Source: Psychrobacillus sp048572895
GTDB taxonomy: Bacteria > Bacillota > Bacilli > Bacillales_A > Planococcaceae
Assembly (NCBI RefSeq): GCF_048572895.1
Contig: NZ_CP183878.1
Location: 3,968,001-4,032,000, forward strand
Direction of reading: 5' to 3'
Length of the DNA stretch: 64,000 nucleotides
Positions 16,914 through 25,698 of the stretch are shown here, piece by piece (within the stretch, counting starts at the first letter, position 1; every line of letters begins with the position of its first letter). A model generated the notes under the pieces. That model worked only from the letters and a program-made list of their open reading frames with translations. It ran no database searches and was not told where the DNA came from. A program made the position numbers and the translations under genes.

Positions 16914-17576
16914 CTATCTCTTATCAATCTTTCTTGCTACAGTTGTACCAATAAATTGAATAAGCTGTACTAGTATTATCATAATAATAATCATATAAAT
17001 CATTAAATCTGTTTTAAATTGTTGATATCCATAGCGTATAGCAAAGTCACCTATACCCCCACCTCCAACTACTCCCATTATAGTCGAATAGGAAATAAAA
17101 CTAATAATTGATGTCGTTAAACCAAGAACAAGACCAGATCTAGTCTCGACATAAAGAAATTTAAATATTATTTCCTTAACAGATGCCCCCATTGAAATTG
17201 CCGCTTCCATTACACCCTTTGGTACGTCCAATAAAGATTGCTCAACTAATCGTGAATAATGCGCAATGGCTATTATCGATAAAGGAACAATTGCAGCTGT
17301 TGTGCCAATAGCAGTCCCAATGATTAATCTTGTAAAAGGTATTAAAAAAACAACTAATAATAAGAACGGAAAAGAACGAATAATATTTACTAATAAATTT
17401 AAAACAGTAAAAACTAACCGATTCTCGATCACCTGACCCTTTCGACAAAGGAAAAGTAAAGTTCCCACTGGAAGACCTAATAAAATCGCAGCTACTATAG
17501 ATGCACCAACCATTATAAAGGTTTCACCGATCGACATCCAAATTTCTGCTTCATATTGGACTAATATCTCAGGCAT
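16914..17576 (-). CDS. metP: MetP/MetI-type ABC permease
   Basis: About 220 residues, five membrane segments, with the permease EAA loop at VMEAAISMGASVKEIIFKFL and the conserved GVVGGGGIGDFAIRYGYQ stretch of methionine importer permeases. ATG at 17576 overlaps the end of metN (stop at 17569-17571), indicating coupled translation. It forms the membrane channel with the MetN ATPase and takes ligand from MetQ. Confidence 0.88.
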   Translation of the reverse strand: MPEILVQYEAEIWMSIGETFIMVGASIVAAILLGLPVGTLLFLCRKGQVIENRLVFTVLNLLVNIIRSFPFLLLVVFLIPFTRLIIGTAIGTTAAIVPLSIIAIAHYSRLVEQSLLDVPKGVMEAAISMGASVKEIIFKFLYVETRSGLVLGLTTSIISFISYSTIMGVVGGGGIGDFAIRYGYQQFKTDLMIYMIIIMIILVQLIQFIGTTVARKIDKR

Positions 17577-18318
17577 CGCCCATCTCACCATCCTTTGTTA
17601 ACTGCTCTACAAAGTAGCTAGGGCTATTATCTTTAATTTGAATCCTTTTTGGATCAATTAATACTGTTTGATATATTTCTCCATCTGCCATTACAGTTAC
17701 TCGATTACATATACTTTTAATCACTTCCATCTCATGACTGACAATGACGATTGTAACACCTAGGCTTTTATTGATATTTTCTAATACCTCTAGTATTTCA
17801 GCGGTTGTATTTGGATCGAGAGAAGAGGTTGGTTCATCGCATAACAAAATTTGAGGATTATTCGCAATTGCTCTTGCAATTGCAACGCGCTGCTTTTGTC
17901 CACCACTTAACTGTGCTGGATATTGTTCTATTAAATTCTCCAACCCAACAAACTGAAGACACTCTATCACGCGACTACTTTGTTCTTTTTTGGGAATGTT
18001 GGCCAACTCCAGGGAAACGACGACATTTTCATAAACGGTTTTATTTGCGACTAGATTAAAATGCTGAAAAATCATCCCAATTTTTTTTCGTGCTTGTCGA
18101 AGCTCTTTGCTGCTCAAGTTGGTTAAGCTTTGACCATTAACCTCTACTTCACCATCATCGGGGATTTCCAATAAATTCATTAATCTAAGCAAAGTGGACT
18201 TGCCTGCTCCACTAGCTCCAATAATTCCGTGAATCTCGCCATCATCTATCATTAAGGAAACAGATTTAATGGCTTGAAATGCTGAAAAACTTTTACTTGC
18301 ATTATGTAATTTAATCAC
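17569..18318 (-). CDS. metN: MetN-type ABC ATPase without the C-terminal NIL domain
   Basis: A 249-residue ATPase with Walker A GASGAGKST (about 34-42), signature LSGGQKQRVAIARA and Walker B ILLCDEPTS. Start is GTG at 18318, preceded by AAAGGGG. It heads a metN-metP-metQ operon. Canonical MetN is about 340 residues, with a C-terminal ACT-like NIL domain that binds methionine and shuts the transporter down; that domain is absent here, as the gene ends about 20 residues past the core. No S-box (SAM riboswitch) motif is visible upstream. The transporter may therefore lack feedback inhibition, or carry a ligand other than methionine. Confidence 0.85.
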   Translation of the reverse strand: MIKLHNASKSFSAFQAIKSVSLMIDDGEIHGIIGASGAGKSTLLRLMNLLEIPDDGEVEVNGQSLTNLSSKELRQARKKIGMIFQHFNLVANKTVYENVVVSLELANIPKKEQSSRVIECLQFVGLENLIEQYPAQLSGGQKQRVAIARAIANNPQILLCDEPTSSLDPNTTAEILEVLENINKSLGVTIVIVSHEMEVIKSICNRVTVMADGEIYQTVLIDPKRIQIKDNSPSYFVEQLTKDGEMGDA

Positions 18319-18423
18319 AAAAAAACCCCTTTCTATTAGTTGAAGGGTGATTACAATGTGTTTAATTATAGCCTAATATACTTGTACTGTCATTTAGCAA
18401 ATGCTTTTGGATTGTATGTGGTT

Positions 18424-18554
18424 AATCGCAAGACAAATAGGACAAATCGCAAGGTTCGCTTCGTGAATCGCAAGTAACCTTGGAATCTTGCCCTTTAAAC
18501 GGAGAATCGCAAATTGGATCGAGCTAATCGCAAGGTCCACTTCAAGAATCGCAA
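18424..18554. repeat. Six AATCGCAA units on a 21-bp register
   Basis: AATCGCAA starts at 18424, 18445, 18466, 18505, 18526 and 18547: spacings of 21, 21, 39, 21 and 21. The intervening 13-base spacers differ. The array lies between the metN promoter region and the degenerate ABC ATPase. It is not a CRISPR, since units are only 8 bp and spacers 13 bp. Two helical turns of spacing puts each unit on the same face of DNA. Confidence 0.75.
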
Positions 18555-18593
18555 ATAACCTTTGTTTTTAGAAGTCATTACCTTTACTGACAC

Positions 18594-18982
18594 TCAATCA
18601 TTCAATGTCAACTTACTAAAACTAAAATCGGACAACTGTTGCTCTATTAAATATTGCGCGATGGCTCCTAATGTGGGTGTGTCCTGGTTCAAATAATCTT
18701 TTCCAGATACATGATTATATAAATCACTTTGGTCAGGCATCATCGAAACAGCTTGGTGAATCTTCACTTCGTTTGCCTTATTTGAATATTGTAGTTCATT
18801 ATTCAAAATTACCTTGCCCTTATTCGGTGATAAATAGTTCATAATTACATTCATGAGCGTCTATTTTCCAGTTCCATTCGGGGCTACAAAACCGATAATC
18901 TCTCCTGGTGGAACGGAATCGATATATCCTTTAATACTTGTTTATCTCCAAATTGAACACCAATTTGTTTCAATTCCAACAT
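18594..18982 (-). pseudogene. Decayed ABC ATPase (first copy of duplicated cassette)
   Basis: Clear homology to the intact ATPase at 21949-22857, but with several lesions. The N-terminus reads MLELKQIGVQFGDK and then loses frame by a one-base deletion near 18915. The Walker A serine codon has become TAG (GGAAAATAG near 18868). About 165 codons between the equivalents of residues 101 and 265 are missing, joining DLYNHVSGKDYL to QDTPTLGAI. The last nine codons are lost after LTLND. A spurious 86-codon open frame (18594-18854) covers the remnant; it lacks Walker A, signature and Walker B motifs and cannot be a functional ATPase. Confidence 0.88.
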
Positions 18983-18993
18983 ATCTATCATCC

Positions 18994-20184
18994 TTATACT
19001 ATTAACTTAAATCTTTTAGACTGACTCACAATTAATGTCAATACCATCATGATAAGCGTGCAACTTCCTACAATTATTAACCCATTTTGATAGGTTAAGT
19101 GCAGTGATTCATAAATAAAATTTTTATAACCCGAAATAATTTGTCCTACTTGTACATAGGAGGTTGGATAGCCCTCAATTTCTGTATAAGCTCCCATCCC
19201 TCGATCAAAATAAAGCCACTCAGCTGCTATCACGATAAAGCTAACAAATAAATTAATGAATTCAGCCTTCACAATTAGACTTAGGAACAAAATGATAGCT
19301 ATAAAGAATAGAATCCAAACACTAATGAACAAAGCATTTTTCAAAATGAATGTACCCATCGTCATATTCGTAAAGGTTTCTTCTATGTAAGAGTATATTG
19401 GTACCGGGAGTGAAAAATCACCAAAGCCATTTTGTAACCCGATAATTATGAAACCTACACATAGAGGTATGAATGACAAAATACTTCCTAAAAAAGCAAC
19501 TAGTCCTTTCATACATAGCTTTTTCCAATCGGTAATAGGAAAACCTTTTAATAAACTTGGATTACGACGATCTTTCAATACAATATCTACAGAAAAAAAG
19601 ATACAGCTTATAAACAATACAATTGGTAAATAGCCATTTAATAAACGTTGCAACGTTTGTAGAGCACTTCTTTCTTCAAACAGCTCTATCGAAAGCTCCG
19701 AATTTCCCTCTACATATCCAGTAAATCTACTACCTGTATAGCCATAACTATAATGTCCATCGGCATGACCAAAATCATTGTCATAGGTGTAATAGAGGGG
19801 GTTGTAGAATAATTCATCACTATTTACGATCAATGCATCAGAATACTTATACCATTTTGCTGTTACTTTCACATATTTTATATAATCCTTCTCACCTAAT
19901 GCTTCCATTCTTTCTCTATCATAATTATCCCATTGAAGGAACATCGAAAGCGCATAGCGCGCATCACGATGTTTATTTTTTCTACCTCCTACGTTTTTGA
20001 CAAAATCATCTCTCGTTTTATAACGTGCTTCCATTTCTGCTACATCGACTTTTTCAATAGGGTCATACGCAGGTGCGACTTTTAATGCAAAATATAACGC
20101 CAAAAAAAGTAAAATCACATACACAGCTATGTTTTTCTTATCCGTAAAAAATTGTCTAAATTCCCATTTAAAATAATTCCACAT
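18994..20184 (-). CDS. ABC-2 type permease B, copy 1
   Basis: A 396-residue membrane protein: one N-terminal helix (about 19-36), a long extracytoplasmic domain to about residue 185 rich in Tyr and charged residues (for example YNPLYYTYDNDFGHADGHYS), then about five C-terminal helices. This is an ABC-2-like exporter subunit layout. It is highly similar to the copy at 22874-24064. Its own ATPase gene just downstream (18594-18982) is broken, so it may use the ATPase at 21949. The gene itself is open and full-length with a proper ATG. Substrate is unknown; such pairs often export peptides or lipids or give antibiotic resistance, but no signature points to one. Confidence 0.8.
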   Translation of the reverse strand: MWNYFKWEFRQFFTDKKNIAVYVILLFLALYFALKVAPAYDPIEKVDVAEMEARYKTRDDFVKNVGGRKNKHRDARYALSMFLQWDNYDRERMEALGEKDYIKYVKVTAKWYKYSDALIVNSDELFYNPLYYTYDNDFGHADGHYSYGYTGSRFTGYVEGNSELSIELFEERSALQTLQRLLNGYLPIVLFISCIFFSVDIVLKDRRNPSLLKGFPITDWKKLCMKGLVAFLGSILSFIPLCVGFIIIGLQNGFGDFSLPVPIYSYIEETFTNMTMGTFILKNALFISVWILFFIAIILFLSLIVKAEFINLFVSFIVIAAEWLYFDRGMGAYTEIEGYPTSYVQVGQIISGYKNFIYESLHLTYQNGLIIVGSCTLIMMVLTLIVSQSKRFKLIV

Positions 20185-20195
20185 TTCATCACCCC

Positions 20196-21314
20196 CTATA
20201 TTTTCTGAAGCTTACCTGTCGATAAAAACCATTTAATAATAGCCATTAGCAATGCTATGCTAATACACAAACAGACCAACCCAGCATTACTATTTAGTGC
20301 GACGGGAGTAGCTAAATTCAGAGAATCTCCATTTAGGACACTTGGAAAGTTAACATAGTTAAATGGATTAAACGGTAAAAGCTCGATTAGTCCTGGGAAC
20401 AAAATAGGAATTACGACAAGAGTAATCTGAATAAATATAGTTAAATAAACATTTTTTAATAACAAATTTAAAATTACGGACAATAAGATTGCAAAAATCG
20501 CCAAAACAACCATATAAACAATGGATACTGCTATGTATTTGTAAATGGGATAAATCATTACTTGCCCGTTGAAAACAGCTACAGGATAAGAGGCCTGTCC
20601 CAATCCTTTAAAATAGATTAGCGGCAAACTACATACGATAAGCTCTATAATGAAAATAAAAACAATCCCCATCGAAGTCATACATTTCGCCAATACATAC
20701 TTGGTAAAAGCGATAGGATAGCCTTTAATAAGAGAGGTATGTCGGAAATCTTCTATCATAATATTGGATGCATAAATACTAATTAAAACAAACCAAACTG
20801 ATCCTACTACACTAATTAAAAACGCTAAAAATGGATAGAAACTAAGTGAGCCAAACGATAACTCTAAATTATTTTCATCTAAATAATTATAGTATGCAGA
20901 ATCCATTTCATTTTCTATTTTGGATGGCAGATTTTCTGCTACAAGCTCATAACCATCCATATCAAATGCTTGTTTTCGTAATTTTGTTAGTTCTATTGCT
21001 GTTTCTATATATAATTTTGGACGCTCCATTTTCAGCGCCATCCCCTGTTTTGGATAAGTGTAATACTGTTTGACGATATTTATATATATATCACTACCCT
21101 CACCAAATTCACTGGCGTCTACAATTTGAAATTTATTTAAAGCTACCTTTACTGCTAGTGATTCACCTGATTTTTCTTTAATCGGATTTCCTAATTCCTG
21201 CGTATTAGCAAAGACAACCATCCCAATCACACAGAGGGCTACAATTAGACAGGCAAAAATGTTTTTCTTATCCGTTTTTTCTATTATATATAATGTTTTT
21301 AACACACTTCTCAT
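20196..21314 (-). CDS. ABC-2 type permease A, copy 1
   Basis: A 372-residue membrane protein starting MRSVLKTLYIIEKTDKK; ATG at 21314 follows GGAGGAG, which encodes part of the longer open frame and so rules out the upstream Met. One N-terminal helix, an extracytoplasmic domain of about 110 residues and then five or six helices. Highly similar to 24077-25195. It is 11 bases upstream of permease B1 and heads the copy-1 operon. Permeases A and B share the IMIEDFRHTSLIKGYPI-like/VLKDRRNPSLLKGFPI-like cytosolic motif, so they are distant homologues that probably form a heterodimer. Confidence 0.8.
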   Translation of the reverse strand: MRSVLKTLYIIEKTDKKNIFACLIVALCVIGMVVFANTQELGNPIKEKSGESLAVKVALNKFQIVDASEFGEGSDIYINIVKQYYTYPKQGMALKMERPKLYIETAIELTKLRKQAFDMDGYELVAENLPSKIENEMDSAYYNYLDENNLELSFGSLSFYPFLAFLISVVGSVWFVLISIYASNIMIEDFRHTSLIKGYPIAFTKYVLAKCMTSMGIVFIFIIELIVCSLPLIYFKGLGQASYPVAVFNGQVMIYPIYKYIAVSIVYMVVLAIFAILLSVILNLLLKNVYLTIFIQITLVVIPILFPGLIELLPFNPFNYVNFPSVLNGDSLNLATPVALNSNAGLVCLCISIALLMAIIKWFLSTGKLQKI

Positions 21315-21476
21315 ACAATTCCACTCCTCCAACAAAAACATGACGAGAGTCGTTTTCCATTATTTACATTGAATATTCAGTCTATTTTGAGTACATATTT
21401 CTTTTAAGCTGTGTATGGAGTTCTTTACGCTTCTACTCATTCTATAAACACCCTTAATATTCCTTCTTTAGAAAAA

Positions 21477-21514
21477 AAAAGCATGCGGAACTTATATAAA
21501 CTTCGCATGCTTTT
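21477..21514 (-). terminator. Leftward terminator between EamA remnant and permease A1
   Basis: AAAAGCATGCG pairs with CGCATGCTTTT around a 16-base loop. On the minus strand the stem runs into nine T residues. It would stop leftward transcripts from the copy-2 ATPase operon before they enter copy 1. Confidence 0.7.
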
Positions 21515-21626
21515 CATTCGTCAATATTTGTATACAGGATTATTAGAATTTGGGGATACGTGCGCCAAGTCTATGCCTATTTATTATTTGATAATATGTT
21601 TGTCTTAGCACGAAGGAGTTCTTTTT

Positions 21627-21931
21627 ATGAAATTAAATAAAATAAAGGTGTTTTATTTATTTTATTAGGTGCATCATTTTTTGGCTTTCCACCGATATTT
21701 GCTGAACTTCGGTTTAGCTCCGACTACTCACTTGGCCAAATTAATATCGTTCAAATGAAAATTTCCTTCTGTTTATTATGGTCTTTTACTCTAGGATGAG
21801 TAGCAAATTTAATAACATCCATTGAGCTACCTATAGCAATTCTATCCGCTAGCATTATTTTGTTAGAAGCAGTAACACCACTTAAGTCGATAGGCATCGC
21901 TATTATTTTAGTAGCTATCGCGTTAAATGAA
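21627..21931 (+). pseudogene. Decayed EamA/DMT transporter (first copy)
   Basis: It starts with ATGAAATTAAATAAA like the intact gene at 25699 and has the same AAGGAG-type site, but the frame is broken after a few codons by an insertion. Homology to the intact gene continues to residue about 54, then jumps near 21798 to the equivalent of residue about 241, a loss of roughly 185 codons. The last part (AATTTAATAACATCC onward) again matches. It ends against the stop of the copy-2 ATPase on the other strand. No functional protein is possible. Confidence 0.85.
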
Positions 21932-21948
21932 ATATACTCCATCCACCA

Positions 21949-22857
21949 TTACTTTTGCTGGTACTCCATCGAATATAAATCATTTAATGTCACCTTACCA
22001 AAGGTAAAGTCAGTAAGCCCTTGCGTAATCATAAACTGAGTGATGTCGCCTAATATTGCTGTGTCCTGATCACTTACATCAATAAGCGTCTTGCCACTTG
22101 GTAATGTCTGCACATGCAGTCCTGGAAAATTTTTCTTAAATACTTCAAAGAGCTCCTGTGAAAAGTTTGACACGCGAATTATTGTTACCTTTTTGTTAGT
22201 AATATCAGGTGCCAATTCATCTACTAGCTTTAAGTCACCGTTTTTCACAAAGAATATACGGTCCGCATATTGCTCTAGATTTTCCAATAAATGAGAAGCA
22301 ATAATAATTGTTTTACCTTCCGCTCTCTTTTGTAAAAGTATTTGCGATATTAGCTCTACATGCGTAGGATCCAATCCGTTCATCACTTCATCCATCAGCA
22401 TTATCTGTGTGTCAGAAGCAATTTGCATAGCAAAGCATAAACGCTGGCGCATTCCTAATGAATACGTACCCGTTTTTTTCTTCACATAGGATTCCATACC
22501 AAGTTTTGCAATTGTATCGTCTATTAGTTTCGGATCACTATTCCACATCGCCTGATAGATTTTCAGATGATTCTTACCAGATATATGATTATATAAATCA
22601 CTCTGGTCAGGCATCATCGATACTGCTTGGTGAATCTTCACTTCGTTTGCCTTATTGGAATATTTTAATTTACTATTTAAAATTACCTTGCCCTTATTCG
22701 GTGATAAATAGTTCATGATTACATTCATCAGCGTAGATTTCCCTGTTCCATTTGGGGCTACAAAACCGATAATCTCTCCCGGTTGGAATGTAATCGATAT
22801 ATCCTTTAATACATGTTTATCTCCAAATTGAACGCCAATATGTTTCAATTCCAACAT
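21949..22857 (-). CDS. ABC transporter ATPase of the duplicated cassette (intact copy)
   Basis: A 302-residue ATPase from ATG at 22857 (MLELKHIGVQFGDKHVL). Walker A is APNGTGKST; the signature is the variant YSLGMRQRL in place of LSGGQ, common in ABC-2 exporters of the CcmA/DrrA type; Walker B is IMLMDEVMNGLD; the switch His is in IIIASHLLE. The last 100 residues are the extra C-terminal region typical of these exporters. It is the third gene of the operon permease A2-permease B2-ATPase. As the only intact ATPase in the region, it may power both permease pairs. Confidence 0.88.
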   Translation of the reverse strand: MLELKHIGVQFGDKHVLKDISITFQPGEIIGFVAPNGTGKSTLMNVIMNYLSPNKGKVILNSKLKYSNKANEVKIHQAVSMMPDQSDLYNHISGKNHLKIYQAMWNSDPKLIDDTIAKLGMESYVKKKTGTYSLGMRQRLCFAMQIASDTQIMLMDEVMNGLDPTHVELISQILLQKRAEGKTIIIASHLLENLEQYADRIFFVKNGDLKLVDELAPDITNKKVTIIRVSNFSQELFEVFKKNFPGLHVQTLPSGKTLIDVSDQDTAILGDITQFMITQGLTDFTFGKVTLNDLYSMEYQQK

Positions 22858-22873
22858 ATCTAACACCCTTTCT

Positions 22874-24064
22874 TTACGCTATTAATTTAAATCTTTTAGA
22901 CTGACTCACAATTAATGTCAATATCATCACGATAAGCGTGCAACTTCCTACAATTATTAACCCATTTTGATAGGTTATGTGCAGTGATTCATATATAAAA
23001 TTTTTATAACCGGTAATAACTTGTCCTACTTGTACATAGGAGGTTGGATAGTTTTGGATATCTGTATAAGCTCCCATCCCTCGATCAGAATAAAACCACT
23101 CAGCCGCTATCACGATAAAGCTAACAAATAAATTAATGAATTCAGCCTTCACAATTAGACTTAGGAACAAAATGATAGCTATAAAGAATAGAATCCAAAC
23201 ACTAATGAACAAAGCATTTTTCAACAAGAATGTACCCATCGTCATATTCGCAAAGTTTTTTTCTATATGAGAATAAATAGGCACCGGGAGTGAAAGGTCA
23301 CCAAAGCCATTTTGTAATCCGATAATTATAAAACCTACACATAGCGGAACGAATGACAAAATACTTCCTATAAAAGCAACTAGTCCTTTCATACATAGCT
23401 TTTTCCAATCAGCAATTGGAAATCCTTTCAATAAACTTGGATTACGACGATCTTTCAATACAATATCTACAGATAAAAAAATAAAACTTATAAATAATAC
23501 AATTGGTAGATAGTCATTTAATAAACGTTGCAACGTTTGTAGAGCTGTTCTTTCTTCAAATAACTCCAATGAAAGCTCCGGATTCTCTTCCACATATCCA
23601 GTAAATCTACTACCTGTATAGCCATAACCATAATGCCCATCAGCATGACCATAGTCATTGCCATAGGTGTAATAGAGTGGGTTATAGAATATTTCACCAC
23701 TATTTACGATTATTGCATCAGAGTACTTATACCATTCTGCTGTTGCTTCCACATATTTTAAATAGTCCTTATTACCAATTGCCTCAATTCTTGCTTTATC
23801 AAATTCATTCCACCTTGGGAATATAGCAAGTGCATACCCCACTGCAGGATGTACATTTGTTCTACCTTCTACGCTTTTGATAAAATCTTCTCTCGTTTTA
23901 TAACGTGCTTCCATTTCTGCTACATCTACTTTTTCAATAGGGTCATAGAATGGAGCAACTTTTAACGCGAAATACAATGCTAAAAAAAGTAATATCACAT
24001 ATACCGCTAAGTTTTTTTTGTTCGTAAAAAATTGTTTAAACTCCCATTTAAAATAAGCCCACAT
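22874..24064 (-). CDS. ABC-2 type permease B, copy 2
   Basis: A 396-residue membrane protein from ATG at 24064 (MWAYFKWEFKQFF); an ATG three codons earlier is embedded in the GGGGGTGG binding site. It has the same layout as copy 1: an N-terminal helix, an extracytoplasmic domain to about residue 185, then about five helices. Differences from copy 1 cluster in the extracytoplasmic domain (for example GRTNVHPAVGYALAIFPRW against GRKNKHRDARYALSMFLQW), while the membrane part is nearly unchanged. This suggests the exposed domain is where the copies diverge, perhaps in ligand recognition. Confidence 0.82.
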   Translation of the reverse strand: MWAYFKWEFKQFFTNKKNLAVYVILLFLALYFALKVAPFYDPIEKVDVAEMEARYKTREDFIKSVEGRTNVHPAVGYALAIFPRWNEFDKARIEAIGNKDYLKYVEATAEWYKYSDAIIVNSGEIFYNPLYYTYGNDYGHADGHYGYGYTGSRFTGYVEENPELSLELFEERTALQTLQRLLNDYLPIVLFISFIFLSVDIVLKDRRNPSLLKGFPIADWKKLCMKGLVAFIGSILSFVPLCVGFIIIGLQNGFGDLSLPVPIYSHIEKNFANMTMGTFLLKNALFISVWILFFIAIILFLSLIVKAEFINLFVSFIVIAAEWFYSDRGMGAYTDIQNYPTSYVQVGQVITGYKNFIYESLHITYQNGLIIVGSCTLIVMILTLIVSQSKRFKLIA

Positions 24065-24076
24065 GTCATCCACCCC

Positions 24077-25195
24077 CTATAGTTTCTGAAGCTTACCTGT
24101 AGATAAAAACCATTTAATAATGGCCATTAGTAGTACAATACTAATACACAAATAGAGCAATCCTGCATTACAATTTAGCGCAACCGGAGTAGCTAAATTC
24201 AGGGAGTCTCCATTTAAGACACTGGGAAAGTTAACATAGTTAAATGGATTAAAAGGTATAAATTTAATTAGTGCTGGGAACAAAATAGGAATTACCACAA
24301 GGATAATCTGCACAAATATAGTTAAATAAACATTTTTTAAAAGTACATTTAAAATTACCGATAATAAAATTGCAAAAACCGCCAAACAAATCATATAAAC
24401 GATCGAAACTGCTATGTATTTGTAAATCGGATAAATCGTTACTTCTCCATTAAAAACGGCTACAGGATAAGAAGCCTGTCCTAATCCTTTAAAATAGATT
24501 AGTGGCAAACTACATACAATGAGCTCTAATATGAAAATAAAAACAATACCCATTGAAGTCATACATTTCGCTAATACATATTGACTAAAAGCGATAGGAT
24601 AGCCTTTAATAAGAGAAGTATGTCGGAAATCATCGATCATAATGTTAGACGAGTAGATACAGATTAGAACAAACCAAAATGATCCTACTACACTAAATAA
24701 AAATGCTAAAAATGGATAGAAACTAAGTGAGCCAAACGATATCTCTAAACTATTATCATTTAGATAATTATAATATGCAGAATCCATTCCATTTTCAATT
24801 TTTGATGGCAGATTTTCTGCTACAACCTCATAATCATCCATTTCAAATGCATGTTTTCGTAATTCTGTTAGTTCTATTGCTGTTTCTAAATACAACTTTG
24901 GACGCTCCATTTTCAGCGACATTCCCTGTTTTGGATAAGTGTAATATTGTTTGACGATATTTTTATATAAATCACTGCCATCTCCGTCTTCACTGGCATC
25001 GACAATTTGAAATTTATTTAAAGCTACCTTGACTGCTAGTGACTCACCTGATTTTTCTTTAATTGGATTACCTAACTCTGTTGCATTTGCATAAACAACC
25101 ACTCCAATAATACATAGCGCTACAATTAGACAGGCAAAAATGTTTTTCCTATCCGTTTTTTCTATAATCAATAGCGTTTTTAATATGCTTCTCAT
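24077..25195 (-). CDS. ABC-2 type permease A, copy 2
   Basis: A 372-residue membrane protein from ATG at 25195 (MRSILKTLLIIEKTDRK) following a GGAG-type site. First gene of the copy-2 operon; permease B2 follows after 12 bases and the ATPase 16 bases later. Topology as in copy 1. The cytosolic motif DDFRHTSLIKGYPIAF and the C-terminal NPFNYVNFPSVLNGDSLNLA block are shared with the other copy almost unchanged. Confidence 0.82.
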   Translation of the reverse strand: MRSILKTLLIIEKTDRKNIFACLIVALCIIGVVVYANATELGNPIKEKSGESLAVKVALNKFQIVDASEDGDGSDLYKNIVKQYYTYPKQGMSLKMERPKLYLETAIELTELRKHAFEMDDYEVVAENLPSKIENGMDSAYYNYLNDNSLEISFGSLSFYPFLAFLFSVVGSFWFVLICIYSSNIMIDDFRHTSLIKGYPIAFSQYVLAKCMTSMGIVFIFILELIVCSLPLIYFKGLGQASYPVAVFNGEVTIYPIYKYIAVSIVYMICLAVFAILLSVILNVLLKNVYLTIFVQIILVVIPILFPALIKFIPFNPFNYVNFPSVLNGDSLNLATPVALNCNAGLLYLCISIVLLMAIIKWFLSTGKLQKL

Positions 25196-25560
25196 GTAAT
25201 TCCACTCCTTCAGCAAAAACATGTGATAATTAATTCAACATTATCTATTTTAGTACTAATTTTAATTTGTTTCTTATGAATATTCAGATTATTTAAGTTT
25301 CATATAACCCTTTAATAAAATTAGACATTCTTATACTCTATCTACCATTCGACATACCCCCATAAAATACCTCCCTTAGAAAAAAAATCAAAAATTACCT
25401 AGAGGCTTTGACAACATTTTCCTATCCTATGTTATGAGACTTATAGTATATTTAAGAACGTTTTTGTAACAGACTTCAGCTATGTCATTGCACAGGGTCA
25501 TGGTGTTATCCAATTCTTTGATAGTTATAATGCTACTAAAATAGAATAATTTTTTTTAAA
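25196..25560. other. Intergenic region right of the copy-2 operon, possible gene remnant
   Basis: Contains the leftward operon promoter and an A-rich tract near 25381. From 25412 to 25549 there is a 45-codon open stretch on the plus strand without a start, reading VFVTDFSYVIAQGHGVIQF and more, ending in TAA twelve bases before a stem-loop. It might be the 3' end of a lost gene; I do not recognise it. Confidence 0.25.
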
Positions 25561-25597
25561 AAAACCAGTAGCAGAGATAGATTCTGCTACTGGTTTT
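25561..25597. terminator. Stem-loop terminator upstream of EamA
   Basis: AAAACCAGTAGCAGA (25561-25575) pairs perfectly with TCTGCTACTGGTTTT (25583-25597). The stronger T-tract is on the minus-strand side, but the plus strand also ends in TTTT. It stands at the position equivalent to the terminator at 21477-21514 in the other cassette copy. Confidence 0.65.
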
Positions 25598-25698
25598 CAA
25601 CGTCCACAATAAATATATCTTTTTGGTTAGATGCAGCCAATCTTATGCTTCTTTATGATATGATAATACGGTTGTCTTAGCACCAAGGAGGTCTTTTT

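Noticed and set aside
18319..18423. SAM riboswitch upstream of metN
   Set aside because: None of the S-box core words could be found on the minus strand; only a short CCTTT/AAAGG pairing near the start is present.
18424..18554. CRISPR array
   Set aside because: Repeat units are 8 bp and spacers 13 bp, far below CRISPR dimensions, and no cas genes are present in the window.
18594..18854. 86-codon frame as a small functional ABC protein
   Set aside because: It starts after the Walker A serine, lacks signature and Walker B motifs, and is clearly a deleted version of the intact ATPase at 21949-22857.
21411..21608. 65-codon open frame on the plus strand
   Set aside because: It runs through the terminator stem at 21477-21514 and the leader of the decayed EamA gene; it is chance.
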